A DNA stretch of 64,000 bases from positions 53-64,052 of the forward strand of contig NZ_ASXP01000005.1 of assembly GCF_000445445.1 (NCBI RefSeq). Reading direction: 5' to 3'. The position numbers and the translations under genes are program-made. How positions within the stretch are numbered: the stretch's first letter is position 1; each line of letters starts with the position of its first letter. The notes below the pieces were generated by a model. It ran no database searches and had not been told where the DNA came from. It saw only the letters and a list, made by a program, of their open reading frames with translations. Shown here one piece after another: positions 17,989 through 27,227 of this stretch. Source of the DNA: Sporomusa ovata DSM 2662 (GTDB lineage: Bacteria; Bacillota; Negativicutes; Sporomusales; Sporomusaceae).

Positions 17989-19881
17989 TTGCTCAAAATT
18001 GCTTTAGGCCAGATGGAGGTTATTCCTGGTAGACCAGATTTAAATACCAATAAAATGCTGATCATGATTCAGGATGCCTGTAACCAGCATGCTGACATAA
18101 TTATTTTTCCCGAAATGGCCGTCCCTGGTTATTTATTAGGTGATACCTGGGAACAATCGTCTTTTCTGCAGGATTGCGAAGATTTTGGCCGTCAGATAAT
18201 TGATGCGTCCCAAAATATCTGCATCCTTTTCGGTAATGTTGCGGTGCAATGGGATAAACATGGTGATGATGGCCGGGTACGCAAACATAATGCCTGCTTT
18301 GTGGCCCAACATGGCCAGCTTGTCGCCACCCGCGTCAAGACGCTGCACCCCAATTACCGTGAATTTGATGACACCAGGCACTTTTTTAGTCTGCGCAAAC
18401 TGGCCCTTGAACGTAAGCAGGATATTGAAACCCTGCTGCTACCTGCGAAAGTTACTATCAGGAATAAAGAATATAGTCTGGGCTGTATTATTTGCGAAGA
18501 CGGCTGGAATGATGATTACGACGTTGATCCTATTGCCGCCCTGCAGGCCAATGGCCCCCTTGATTTGATAATCAATCTCTCTAGTTCACCATTTACTCTG
18601 GGTAAAAACAATAAACGGAACCGGGTATTTTCCAGGCAAGCCCGGGAAACTGGTGTACCACTTATCTATGTAAACACTGTTGGCCTCCAAAATAATGGTA
18701 AAACAGTATACACCTTTGACGGTTTCAGTACAGTTTATAACCGCATGGGGGAAATTATTGCCTATTCCCAGCCGTTTACAGAAACGCTGGATTACCTTGA
18801 CCTTGCTATTAAAACAAGTGGCCGGGATCTGCCACCAATCAGCATACCTAATGATTTTACCATTGAAAGCTTATATCAGGCTGTCAATTATGGGATCAGA
18901 AAATTCTTACAGTCAATTGGAATGACCAAGGTAGTCATCGGCCTATCAGGCGGCATAGATTCAGCAGTAAATGCCTCACTATTTGCCCGAATTTTAAACC
19001 CGGAAAACATCCTGCTGGTCAATATGCCGAGTAAATTCAACTCCAAAACAACCAAAGATTTAGCCGCCCAACTGGCAAAAAATCTTGGCTGCCTATACAC
19101 AGTAATGCCTATTGAAGAATCAGTCGAATATACGGCCTCCCAAATCAGTGGTACACCAGTCACCAACCTGGCTGATGGCCGACAATTTAACTTTCTGGTA
19201 TCTTCCTTTGTCCTGGAAAACATTCAGGCCAGGGATCGTTCTGCCCGGTTATTGGCAGGCATCGCGGCTGCTTTTGGCGGCGGTTTCACCTGCAATGCCA
19301 ACAAAACCGAGCTATCAGTCGGCTACTCTACCCTCTATGGCGATCAGGCCGGATTCTTAGCCGCACTGGCTGACCTATGGAAACATCAGGTCTATCAATT
19401 GGCTAACTATTTAAATACCCATGTCTATGAACGGGAAGTGATTCCCCAGGCAATCATCGATTTAGTGCCAAGTGCAGAGCTTTCTTTTGAGCAATCGGTT
19501 GATCAAGGCAAAGGGGATCCCATTATCTATCCTTATCATGACTATTTGTTCCGCTCTTTTATGGAATATTGGAACCGCGCTACGCCGGAAGATATTTTAG
19601 TTTGGTATAGCCAAGGCCCTGCTGTGCTAGAACAAAAACTAGGCTGCCAGGCTGGTCTTGTTACGCGATTATTTCCCGGGCCGCGCGAATTTATTGAAGA
19701 CCTGGAACGGTGGTGGCGTCTTTATACCGGTATGGCAGTAGCCAAACGCATTCAAGCCCCGCCAGTATTGGCTGTCAGTCGCCGGGTCTACGGTTTTGAT
19801 CACCGCGAAGCACAAAACAGTGTGTATTTTACTCAAAAATACCTAAAAATAAAACATACCTTACTATCTGGAGATCGGTAA
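17989..19881 (+). CDS. nadE: NAD+ synthase, glutamine-hydrolysing
   Basis: Makes NAD from deamido-NAD, glutamine and ATP. The N-terminal nitrilase-type glutaminase (1-270) shows E42 (FPEMAVPGY), a lysine near 115 and a cysteine in IICEDGWND. The C-terminal synthetase has the P-loop SGGIDS at about 320-325. At 630 residues it is close to the glutamine-dependent class. The start is TTG at 17989, preceded by GAGGTG; no ATG or GTG gives the conserved MLKIALGQ start. Confidence 0.95.
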   Translation: MLKIALGQMEVIPGRPDLNTNKMLIMIQDACNQHADIIIFPEMAVPGYLLGDTWEQSSFLQDCEDFGRQIIDASQNICILFGNVAVQWDKHGDDGRVRKHNACFVAQHGQLVATRVKTLHPNYREFDDTRHFFSLRKLALERKQDIETLLLPAKVTIRNKEYSLGCIICEDGWNDDYDVDPIAALQANGPLDLIINLSSSPFTLGKNNKRNRVFSRQARETGVPLIYVNTVGLQNNGKTVYTFDGFSTVYNRMGEIIAYSQPFTETLDYLDLAIKTSGRDLPPISIPNDFTIESLYQAVNYGIRKFLQSIGMTKVVIGLSGGIDSAVNASLFARILNPENILLVNMPSKFNSKTTKDLAAQLAKNLGCLYTVMPIEESVEYTASQISGTPVTNLADGRQFNFLVSSFVLENIQARDRSARLLAGIAAAFGGGFTCNANKTELSVGYSTLYGDQAGFLAALADLWKHQVYQLANYLNTHVYEREVIPQAIIDLVPSAELSFEQSVDQGKGDPIIYPYHDYLFRSFMEYWNRATPEDILVWYSQGPAVLEQKLGCQAGLVTRLFPGPREFIEDLERWWRLYTGMAVAKRIQAPPVLAVSRRVYGFDHREAQNSVYFTQKYLKIKHTLLSGDR

Positions 19882-19994
19882 GGGGTTTTACTTTTGGCAT
19901 TGCCCCTTTAACGGAATACCGCCCGGCTTTTCTCCTGCGGAACGCTTTTTCCGGCAAAGGCCGGGGGGTTACGGGAGTTACGAGGAGTGCCGGC

Positions 19995-20022
19995 CACGGG
20001 GTACGGGGCACGGGGCACGGGG
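19995..20022. repeat. Four tandem 7-base CACGGGG repeats
   Basis: The units read CACGGGG, TACGGGG, CACGGGG, CACGGGG, between nadE and the next terminator. It looks like a small intergenic satellite with no coding role. Confidence 0.85.
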
Positions 20023-20083
20023 TGCCTGTACCAGGTTTTGTACTTGACACCTCTTGTTTCATAATGCACACATACTTTTTTAT

Positions 20084-20123
20084 AAAAAACACGGCAAAAG
20101 GATAATCCCTTTGCCGTGTTTTT
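20084..20123. terminator. Bidirectional terminator
   Basis: AAACACGGCAAA pairs with TTTGCCGTGTTT around GGGATTATCC, with A and T runs outside. It serves the minus-strand gene that stops at 20128 and could also stop readthrough from nadE. Confidence 0.88.
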
Positions 20124-20127
20124 ACTA

Positions 20128-20490
20128 CTATTTTACTATCATCCGTAATAACCAGATGCCAATGAACGCGGCACCAATTACCAATAGAATAAGCAACAGC
20201 ACAGGCAGAAAAAAGAATAACAGTACGGCTAAAATAGCGGCTGCCATCAAATTTCCAGCCCAGCCGTAAGAACCAAAGGAAAGATTGATTCGTTTAACCT
20301 TTGGCGCAGCGCCTGATTCATATCGGCTATCATGCCCATGATGGGCATGAACATTGTCGCCTTCAATAGTAATGCCGTTAAAACCATCCCGTTCCTGACG
20401 GCTTAATACAGTAACTGCCAATGTATGGCCGCAGTGCGGACAGGTATCTGCTCCGTTTTTTATTAACTCATTACAGTAAGGACATTGCAT
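20128..20490 (-). CDS. Zinc-ribbon membrane protein (120 aa)
   Basis: An N-terminal zinc ribbon (C3, C6, C17, C20: CPYC and CPHC) is followed by a histidine-rich stretch (HAHHGHD, about 48-54), then a hydrophobic hairpin at about 80-115 predicted as one or two membrane segments. The function is unknown; zinc-ribbon membrane proteins of this kind are common in Firmicutes. A GGAGGGG ribosome site supports the start. The gene begins 19 bases after the 515-residue gene on the same strand, so the two probably share a transcript. Confidence 0.75.
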   Translation of the reverse strand: MQCPYCNELIKNGADTCPHCGHTLAVTVLSRQERDGFNGITIEGDNVHAHHGHDSRYESGAAPKVKRINLSFGSYGWAGNLMAAAILAVLLFFFLPVLLLILLVIGAAFIGIWLLRMIVK

Positions 20491-20509
20491 GGTTTACCCC
20501 TCCTGACAC

Positions 20510-22057
20510 TTATTGTAGATCATACAGCAAGGAAATCATGCCCTCTTCACTTAAGTATCTGGGATCATATTTTTCCAGTTTTAATACATTGTAAAGCTTA
20601 GTGCTGCTGGCACTAATACTTGATTTACTTACCTTCATATCTTCGGCTAATACGTTTATCGGCATATCGGCCTCACCATTATTAATATGAGAATAAACCT
20701 GAATGACAGCAGCAGCCCATACAGCTGGTTTTCGAACATTTACGGTGATAATCCGGGAAAAATCCTGCCACATCTTCTGGGCCAAAACAACATCGTGCAA
20801 CGAATAACCAAATTGGGGCATATAAGTTGCAATGGATTTTGTTACTGCCATATTAACGGCTTTTTCATCAGTTACCGGCTGCGGAAAGTTACGTTCCATC
20901 TGGGCGTATGAAGTAACATTAACCCTAGCCCAGGTAGCTAAAAGATCAATCGTGTGTCTTACCGCATTAGCATGCCGCTCAATAAATTCACCCCAGGTAA
21001 CACCCGGTTGTTGCAAATCTAACATAGCTTTCTGACGATTAATTTCTTCCTTAATCCGTCGGCGCAAATTACTACTAATTTCAACACTGGTAATGAAATT
21101 AATCATAACCAATTCGTGTTCCTCTTGTTGTAGAAAGACATGTCCATAAAACAACAATTTTTTTACATGCTTATAATCATAATTCGGATTAGGCAAACGA
21201 ATTTTTTCATCAGTTAACAGATTAATACAATCAACCCACTCCTGATTAACTACGCTCTCAACGTAAAATACTGTAAACTTGGCTTTCAAAAGCTCTTTCA
21301 GGATTTTTTGTTCCTCTTCATTCAACTGCTTACTACAATCCAATTCAAACTGCATTATCGGCGCGCGGTCATTTGCCAGTAAATGATAATCAAATAAAAA
21401 ATAATCCCAAAACCCCAGCCAGAATTCATCGTCATGTTCATCGTCCGGCATTTGCCCAAGCGGTCCTAAATACAGCGAAAGCGCCCGGTCAAAATCATCA
21501 ATGAAATTCTCTCGCTGGAAATAAGAACTAAACTTATGCATCAACCGTTCTACCGCTTCACCAACTATGCTTCCGATATCTTTCGGTATAGTACTAAGTG
21601 ACGCTTCTTTGAACATCATGCTTTCTTCGTCCTCTGGTTCAATAAACTTAAGCTGCTTGCCTCCAGTCATAAATGCCGCTGCCTTTTCAAGTTCCGCAGT
21701 ATCAAAATGAATTTTTTTGGTAGACAAATAGTCATAAAACTCTCGCAATACATCGAATAAATGATTTACCACCTTAATATTGGGCTTAAACCCTTCTGTT
21801 TGTACAATCATCCATTCAACAGCCAAACTATACTCGACAGCCGTCAGCTCATCAAGGGTTGTATCACCAGAATAAGACAAATATGATACAAACATTTGCA
21901 GATTGTGCCACCTATCCCTTAAAACCTGGTCATCTGCACCCTGCCAAGCCTTATGACGCAAAAAACCTTCAATCCATTCCCGTTTTATTGTTGAATTCCA
22001 TTCCAGCTCTTCAAAAAAGACCTGGACTTCATCATAAACATTTTTTATGTTGGTCAT
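20510..22057 (-). CDS. Unrecognised 515-residue protein with C-terminal helix-turn-helix-like segment
   Basis: I do not recognise this family. It is acidic and apparently soluble. The N-terminal 120 residues are helical and tryptophan-rich, vaguely like the SAM-like domain before phage integrases, but no integrase catalytic residues follow. Near the C-terminus (about 470-500) NVLAEDMKVSKSSISASSTKLY has the spacing of a helix-turn-helix. AAAGGAG lies 14 bases before the ATG. It is probably co-transcribed with the zinc-ribbon membrane protein downstream. A role in gene control is possible but unsupported beyond the helix-turn-helix resemblance. Confidence 0.65.
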   Translation of the reverse strand: MTNIKNVYDEVQVFFEELEWNSTIKREWIEGFLRHKAWQGADDQVLRDRWHNLQMFVSYLSYSGDTTLDELTAVEYSLAVEWMIVQTEGFKPNIKVVNHLFDVLREFYDYLSTKKIHFDTAELEKAAAFMTGGKQLKFIEPEDEESMMFKEASLSTIPKDIGSIVGEAVERLMHKFSSYFQRENFIDDFDRALSLYLGPLGQMPDDEHDDEFWLGFWDYFLFDYHLLANDRAPIMQFELDCSKQLNEEEQKILKELLKAKFTVFYVESVVNQEWVDCINLLTDEKIRLPNPNYDYKHVKKLLFYGHVFLQQEEHELVMINFITSVEISSNLRRRIKEEINRQKAMLDLQQPGVTWGEFIERHANAVRHTIDLLATWARVNVTSYAQMERNFPQPVTDEKAVNMAVTKSIATYMPQFGYSLHDVVLAQKMWQDFSRIITVNVRKPAVWAAAVIQVYSHINNGEADMPINVLAEDMKVSKSSISASSTKLYNVLKLEKYDPRYLSEEGMISLLYDLQ

Positions 22058-22137
22058 GGTAAATATTTAACTCCTTTAAGCACGTTAACGAACCTTATTA
22101 TAACACGTTTGCCCCCTCTAAACCAGTAGTATTCCAC

Positions 22138-23466
22138 TTATTGGAATTGTTTCCCGTTTGTTAGTCTGTTCAGGAATGTTTTTCCACTTCTTGTTTTAAT
22201 TGACAGATCACTAACAACCACACGCATAACTGATATGCGGCCCTCCTCTGTATTATATCCACCCAGCGAGTGAATGGCATATTGGCGGCCATCCTGTTCC
22301 TGACCCAGATACATCATAACATGGCCTGGCATATAGATAGCATCCCCTGGCTCCAACTTATTGATTTGTGCTACCCGGTCACTTCCTGAAAATGCAATCG
22401 TACGGCCAGCGGTCAACTCCTGTTCATCAGCATTGCGCGGCAGCCTCAAGCCAAAACTCCGGTATACATCAAGCACCAGCGAAGAACAGTCCCAACTATC
22501 ATGCATTCCGCCCCAGCCATAACGCTGACCCTGTAATTTAAACACCTGACTGATAATATTAGCTCTGGTATAGGGCAGATACCCGCGAACCACCTGATTA
22601 TCCATCGGCACTGCAGCCAGCTCGAAACCTAATTCTCCCTGAGGACCACGTACCGGCAGCTTAACAGCATAATTACCTGCCTTACCTTGTTTTTCGCGCA
22701 GCAAAGAAACCTTGCTGTCAGCCAGCGGCAGTTTGGCTCCCATGGCAAACACAGTATCCCCGATGGTAATTTTATGGGCTGTCACTGTTAGGAATTCCGC
22801 TGTATCAAAATACTTCAGCCACTCCTGCCGATTGGCAGCAACAGCTAACGCCCTGGCTGGCAGCCACCCCCGATAATTATAGGTTTGAACATAATACCAA
22901 TCTTTGTTCAGACTTTCATGCAATATAACAACAGGTTCAGCCGGATCAATCGCCGTTTCCTGCCACAAGTCAAATTCATGATCCTCACTCTTGTCGGCCA
23001 CAAAATCATTTGTAGGATAAGTCCTGATATTAGCACGAGTCACAGTGAACGCAAACCGCACCAGGGTACTAGGTGCAATCGCATTTACATTACATTTAGC
23101 CGCAAGCGTGCTGTAATAATCAGCTGTAACCGGCTGACCATTTACATATTCCCGCTCCTCTGGCAGCTTAGGTACAGCGATCAGGCTTACAAGTTTTTCC
23201 TTTGACAATTTACTTGGGTACTGGCGCAAATCAAAAACTGTATCAGGTGACTTATCGATTACCGCCTGATTAAAGGCCGCAATCTCCTTTTGTTGCAAAA
23301 TTACTTGATTAGGTTCTTGCAATTTATTAATCCAATAGGTTTCGTTAAGCATCATCGGGGCAACATTAGGCATCACCTTGTATGCATCTGCCGCCGCTGC
23401 CGGCCCTACAAAGGCCGCCATAGTAATCATAGTTACCACGGTTACAAACAACAATAATCTTTTCAA
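22138..23466 (-). CDS. Secreted NlpC/P60 peptidoglycan hydrolase with SH3 domains
   Basis: This 442-residue protein has a signal peptide (MKRLLLFVTVVTMITMAAFVGPAAAA), an N-terminal stabilising region, SH3-like domains (about 130-280) and an NlpC/P60 peptidase. The catalytic cysteine is C327 in WDCSSLVLD, the histidine lies in PGHVMMYLG and the third residue in AIHSLGGY. Such enzymes cut gamma-D-glutamyl bonds in wall stem peptides. The start is TTG at 23466, with GGAGG upstream. Confidence 0.92.
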   Translation of the reverse strand: MKRLLLFVTVVTMITMAAFVGPAAAADAYKVMPNVAPMMLNETYWINKLQEPNQVILQQKEIAAFNQAVIDKSPDTVFDLRQYPSKLSKEKLVSLIAVPKLPEEREYVNGQPVTADYYSTLAAKCNVNAIAPSTLVRFAFTVTRANIRTYPTNDFVADKSEDHEFDLWQETAIDPAEPVVILHESLNKDWYYVQTYNYRGWLPARALAVAANRQEWLKYFDTAEFLTVTAHKITIGDTVFAMGAKLPLADSKVSLLREKQGKAGNYAVKLPVRGPQGELGFELAAVPMDNQVVRGYLPYTRANIISQVFKLQGQRYGWGGMHDSWDCSSLVLDVYRSFGLRLPRNADEQELTAGRTIAFSGSDRVAQINKLEPGDAIYMPGHVMMYLGQEQDGRQYAIHSLGGYNTEEGRISVMRVVVSDLSIKTRSGKTFLNRLTNGKQFQ

Positions 23467-23589
23467 CCTTTACTTCCTCCCTCATGCAGCTAATCAGCCA
23501 CTCATTTCCATTAAGCATAATTCACCAAATTACCCGCACTATCCTGCAAGCATTGACAGAAATGATTGTCAGCTACCTTTAAATATATC

Positions 23590-23624
23590 TTGACTTTATA
23601 AATATGTCATGATATATTTATAAA
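23590..23624 (+). promoter_or_regulatory. Promoter with overlapping palindromic operator
   Basis: TTGACT (23590-23595), 17 bases, TATATT (23613-23618). TTTATAAATAT and ATATTTATAAA form a near-perfect palindrome spanning the spacer and -10, so a dimeric repressor could block polymerase here. A leader of about 135 bases leads to the small gene at 23761. Confidence 0.65.
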
Positions 23625-23760
23625 GATTATTGTCCATGTGCTTATAAACCTCTATTTAGAAAAAGCAGTTTTCCGAATTCTCTTTGTTCTAATTAGCAAT
23701 TGGTGGTAGTCGAAGGTAATTGCGGCTGATTACCCATTTAGAATTAAGGAGGAACTAGAT

Positions 23761-23958
23761 ATGAAACGTATTATATCATTAATTAAACGCCTGGCCTTTT
23801 TGGGCTATTGCACCTTTGAAATTGAAAGTATAATTAAAGATGCTATTGGTATTGACATCATCAGCAACTTAAGCAGTAACCAAGAACTTGCTGTTATTGA
23901 GCATCTCGAGCTATACGAGCAATTAGGGCTAAATTATCTGAACACATATAGTAAATAA
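23761..23958 (+). CDS. Small protein (65 aa), paralogue of the one at 48165-48380
   Basis: This 65-residue protein has no signal peptide. Its pattern LAFLGYCTFEIESIIKDAIG...NLSSNQELAVIEHLELYEQL closely parallels the small protein of the ECF transporter operon (LLELGYHQFQIDGVIKETTG...SLSLQQELITALEYY). The two define a small family that I cannot name. AAGGAGG precedes the ATG, a palindrome-bearing promoter lies upstream and a terminator follows, so this copy is monocistronic. Confidence 0.75.
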   Translation: MKRIISLIKRLAFLGYCTFEIESIIKDAIGIDIISNLSSNQELAVIEHLELYEQLGLNYLNTYSK

Positions 23959-23976
23959 GTAAGTAAGTAAGTATTA

Positions 23977-24010
23977 AAATCCGCGTTCACTAAGCAAACG
24001 CGGATTTTTT
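23977..24010 (+). terminator. Terminator of the 65-aa gene
   Basis: AATCCGCGTT and AACGCGGATT pair around CACTAAGCA, followed by TTTTTT. A short TAAG tandem repeat (about 23951-23973) lies between the stop and the hairpin. Confidence 0.88.
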
Positions 24011-24014
24011 ATAT

Positions 24015-24150
24015 ATAAAGAAAGTATACGTTTTCGAACCACAGAGGACACAGAGTACGCAGAGGGAATGGTTGACATACATCTCCCCTCTGCGCTCTCT
24101 GTGTCTCTGTGGTTAAACATAGCCTCAAGGGCGCGGTAGCGCTTTTAATA
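24015..24150. repeat. CGCAGAG palindromic repeat, copy 2 (long type)
   Basis: The core starts AACCACAGAGGACACAGAG and ends CTGTGTCTCTGTGGTT. It is flanked by ATAAAGAAAGTATA and CCTCAAGGGCGCGGTAGCGC. Compensating A/G and T/C changes at both ends keep the stem paired. Confidence 0.9.
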
Positions 24151-24151
24151 C

Positions 24152-24290
24152 ATAAAGAAAGTATAAGTTTTTTGAACCGCAGAGACGCAGAGTACGCAGA
24201 GGGAATGTCTCGATATACACCTCCCCTCTGCGCTCTCTGTGTACTCTGCGGTTAGAGTCGTATCCTCAAGAGCACGGTAGCGCTTTTAAT
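24152..24290. repeat. CGCAGAG palindromic repeat, copy 3 (long type)
   Basis: A direct tandem copy of the preceding element with the same left (ATAAAGAAAGTATA) and right (CCTCAAG...CGGTAGCGC) flanks. It ends just before the stop of the ABC permease gene. Confidence 0.9.
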
Positions 24291-24298
24291 CTGTGAAT

Positions 24299-25423
24299 TT
24301 AGGCAATCTTTTTTTGAAACTTAACGATGCTGATTGACAAAGCTACCAGAATATATACAATCAAGGCAAAGACCTGCGACCACAAGAAATTGATGCCAAT
24401 CCCTTTAAGAACAATCCCTCGCAGTATTTCCAAATAGAAAGTCAACGGCAGCAAATGCCCCAACTGGTAGAAAAGCTGCGGCATAGCTTCCCTTGGAAAC
24501 ATGAAACCAGATAACAACACACTAGGCAGAAATACAAAAAAAGACATTTGCATAGCCTGCATCTGGGTCCTGGTTACTGTTGAAATGAGTACTCCCAAAG
24601 ACAAAGAAGCAATAATAAATAGTGTGGTCAAACTGTAAAGCAAGACAATACTGCCCTTCATCGGCACAACAAACACCAATGCGCCTACTACCAACGCTAA
24701 GGTGGCCTGAACATAACCAACAAAAATATAGGGAATGATTTTGCCCAGAATCAATTCATGGGATTTCATCGGCGTTACAATCAATTGTTCAAGTGTACCC
24801 CGCTCCCGTTCACGAACAATAGCCATTGAGGTAATCATGACCATAGTCATGGTCAATATAATCCCCAATATACCTGGCACCATGTAAAATGCAGAAATAA
24901 AGTCAGGATTATACCAGGGACGAATGCGAATATCAATTGGCGATGTTACCTGCTTTCCCTGCGAGACTTGCATCCGTTTTAGCAGTATTTCCTGGGAACG
25001 TAGCTGCCCGATTAATTGCGCCGATGAAATAGCCGAAGAAGCTGCCATTGAATCAGAAGCATCAACAATAACCTGCACGGCTGCGCTGCGCCCATGCTTA
25101 ATATTGTCCGTATAATCTGGTGGAATAATAATGCCTACCTTGGCCTTACCACTCTCCACAGCCTCATTTACTTCCTGATAATTTTTTGCCACATACTTCA
25201 TGTCAAAATATTCACTGGCTTGAAAGGCAGACAGCAAATCCCGCCCCTCTTGCTGCAGCGATTGATCAAAGACAATCGTAGATAAGTGCTTGACATCAGT
25301 ATTAATTGCAAAACCAAACAGCAACAATTGCAAAATAGGCATGACTACCATCATAGCAAAAGTCAACCGGTCACGTCGCATTTGGATGAACTCTTTAATC
25401 AGCAAGGCTCTCAGACGAATCAT
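24299..25423 (-). CDS. ABC-2 type permease, YbhR/YbhS-like
   Basis: The membrane subunit of an exporter, 374 residues. One N-terminal membrane helix (about 20-42) is followed by an external domain (about 45-170) and then five hydrophobic segments, with the conserved REREGTLEQLIVTPM coupling region. It overlaps the upstream ATPase gene by four bases. It is the last gene of the TetR, HlyD, ATPase, ATPase, permease operon. E. coli has two permeases (YbhS, YbhR) whereas only one is found here, so a homodimer is likely. Confidence 0.9.
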   Translation of the reverse strand: MIRLRALLIKEFIQMRRDRLTFAMMVVMPILQLLLFGFAINTDVKHLSTIVFDQSLQQEGRDLLSAFQASEYFDMKYVAKNYQEVNEAVESGKAKVGIIIPPDYTDNIKHGRSAAVQVIVDASDSMAASSAISSAQLIGQLRSQEILLKRMQVSQGKQVTSPIDIRIRPWYNPDFISAFYMVPGILGIILTMTMVMITSMAIVRERERGTLEQLIVTPMKSHELILGKIIPYIFVGYVQATLALVVGALVFVVPMKGSIVLLYSLTTLFIIASLSLGVLISTVTRTQMQAMQMSFFVFLPSVLLSGFMFPREAMPQLFYQLGHLLPLTFYLEILRGIVLKGIGINFLWSQVFALIVYILVALSISIVKFQKKIA

Positions 25424-26325
25424 ACGCTCAGCTCCTTACGTTTCGCTTTTACATAGAAAACAAATACATCCTCAAGCGACGGAGTAATTACCCGATAGTC
25501 ATAATTCTGATAATCTGTTAACCGCGCTTCCTGGATAAGAACATGTACACTGGTTCCATAAGGATACACATCCAGAACCTCTCGGTGCTGTGCCACCAGC
25601 TCACTAAACAGCCCCATAGGGTCCTGAGTCGAAATTTCAAGCAACATTCCTGGCAAATTGTGCTTAAGATTGGCAGGTGTATCATTCGCGATTAAGCTAC
25701 CTTCATAGATAAACCCAATAGAATCGCAGTGTTCAACTTCATCCATGAAATGAGTAGTAACCATAACTGTCGTCCCCTCGTTTGCCAACTCGTAAATAAT
25801 ATCCCAAAACATGCGACGAGACTTAGGGTCAACACCACCTGTTGGTTCATCCAAAAATAGAATTGACGGCTCATGCAAAATAGAACAGCCTAGTGCCAGC
25901 CGCTGCTTCCAGCCACCGGCAAGGTTTGCCGTCATTTCCTGCCGACGGTCTTTCAGTCTGGCCATGTCCAGCATATACTCTATCCGTTCCTGACGCTGAG
26001 GCCCTTGCAAACTATACAAACCGGCATAAAACTCAAGGTTTTCAATCACTGTCAGGTCATCATACAAACTAAACTTTTGTGACATATAGCCGATTTTCGC
26101 TTTAATTGCTTCGGCTTGTGCTGCCAAATCCAGCCCCAGGATCTGACCACGCCCACTTGTGGGGGCCAGAATTCCACATAACATGCGGATGGTTGTCGAT
26201 TTTCCCGAACCATTAGGCCCCAAAAAGCCATAAATACTGCCTTGCGGAATTTTAAGGTTAACCTGATTGACAGCCACAAAATCGCCGAAAACCCGGGTAA
26301 GGTTTTCTGTTTCTACAGCATACAT
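25420..26325 (-). CDS. ABC transporter ATPase, second half of a YbhF-like pair
   Basis: This 301-residue protein has Walker A GPNGSGKST at about 38-46, Walker B ILFLDEPTGGVDP and a switch histidine. The signature is LAGGW rather than LSGGQ, a noticeable departure. It overlaps the permease by four bases and the upstream ATPase by one base (TAATG). In E. coli YbhF the two ATPase domains are fused in one chain; here they are separate genes, so the complex would be an ATPase heterodimer. Confidence 0.9.
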   Translation of the reverse strand: MYAVETENLTRVFGDFVAVNQVNLKIPQGSIYGFLGPNGSGKSTTIRMLCGILAPTSGRGQILGLDLAAQAEAIKAKIGYMSQKFSLYDDLTVIENLEFYAGLYSLQGPQRQERIEYMLDMARLKDRRQEMTANLAGGWKQRLALGCSILHEPSILFLDEPTGGVDPKSRRMFWDIIYELANEGTTVMVTTHFMDEVEHCDSIGFIYEGSLIANDTPANLKHNLPGMLLEISTQDPMGLFSELVAQHREVLDVYPYGTSVHVLIQEARLTDYQNYDYRVITPSLEDVFVFYVKAKRKELSV

Positions 26326-27227
26326 TACGATTCCCCTTCCCCTGCCAGATGAACAAATATATCCTCTAACGTCGGTGGAATCTCACGGAGAGCATATCCT
26401 GTCACTCCGGCTGCCTTGAGCGCGGCTTCAACTGACAGATTTACTTCTGCAGCAGGTGCAGTTACCAAATGGTAATGGTCGCCAAATGCATTAATGTCCA
26501 GAATCGGACACCCTGCCAGGATTTTTTTTATCTGTTTTCCCTCTGCTTTAAGCTCCAGCAGACGAAAAGGATATGCCGCCTTCAAACGTGCGGGCGTATC
26601 GCAGGCCACAAGCTGGCCCTGATTCATAAATGCCACCTGTGTACACAGCTCAGCTTCATCCATATAAGGGGTAGAAACAAAGATTGTCATGCCTTCTTTA
26701 TTCAGCCGGTACAACATTTGCCAAAACTCCCGCCGGGAAACAGGGTCTACACCTGTAGTAGGCTCATCCAGAAAAAAGATTTTCGGCCGGTGCATAAGCC
26801 CGGCAGCCAACGCCAGCTTTTGCTTCATACCCCCTGACAGATTGTCAGCTAAACGATCCTTGAAGGGCAGCAAGTTAGTAAAAGCCAAAATTTCCGTTCC
26901 TAACTCATTTATCCGCTTCATATCCGCTCCATATAACGCTCCGATAACGCGAATGTTTTCCATGACAGTGAGATCACCGTACAGACTGAATTTTTGCGGC
27001 ACATAGCCGATTTGCGCTTTTACATTCTCAGCATTTTCACTGCCCAGCAGACTTATACTGCCTGACGTTACTGCCATAATGCCGGTAATCATACGAATTG
27101 TCGTCGTCTTGCCTGCACCATCAGGCCCCACCAAACCAAAGATTGTTCCGGCCGCAACCTTCAGAGTAAGATTATCTACAGCCGTCAAAACGCCAAACCG
27201 TCTGGTAACATTGGTAAGGGTAATCAT
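26325..27227 (-). CDS. ABC transporter ATPase, first half of a YbhF-like pair
   Basis: This 300-residue protein has Walker A GPDGAGKTT at about 35-43, signature LSGGMKQKLALAAGL and Walker B IFFLDEPTTGVDP. It overlaps the HlyD gene by four bases (ATGA). The C-terminal 80 residues carry the accessory domain seen in drug-export ATPases. Substrates of YbhFSR-type pumps include some drugs and cations, but specificity cannot be read here. Confidence 0.9.
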   Translation of the reverse strand: MITLTNVTRRFGVLTAVDNLTLKVAAGTIFGLVGPDGAGKTTTIRMITGIMAVTSGSISLLGSENAENVKAQIGYVPQKFSLYGDLTVMENIRVIGALYGADMKRINELGTEILAFTNLLPFKDRLADNLSGGMKQKLALAAGLMHRPKIFFLDEPTTGVDPVSRREFWQMLYRLNKEGMTIFVSTPYMDEAELCTQVAFMNQGQLVACDTPARLKAAYPFRLLELKAEGKQIKKILAGCPILDINAFGDHYHLVTAPAAEVNLSVEAALKAAGVTGYALREIPPTLEDIFVHLAGEGES

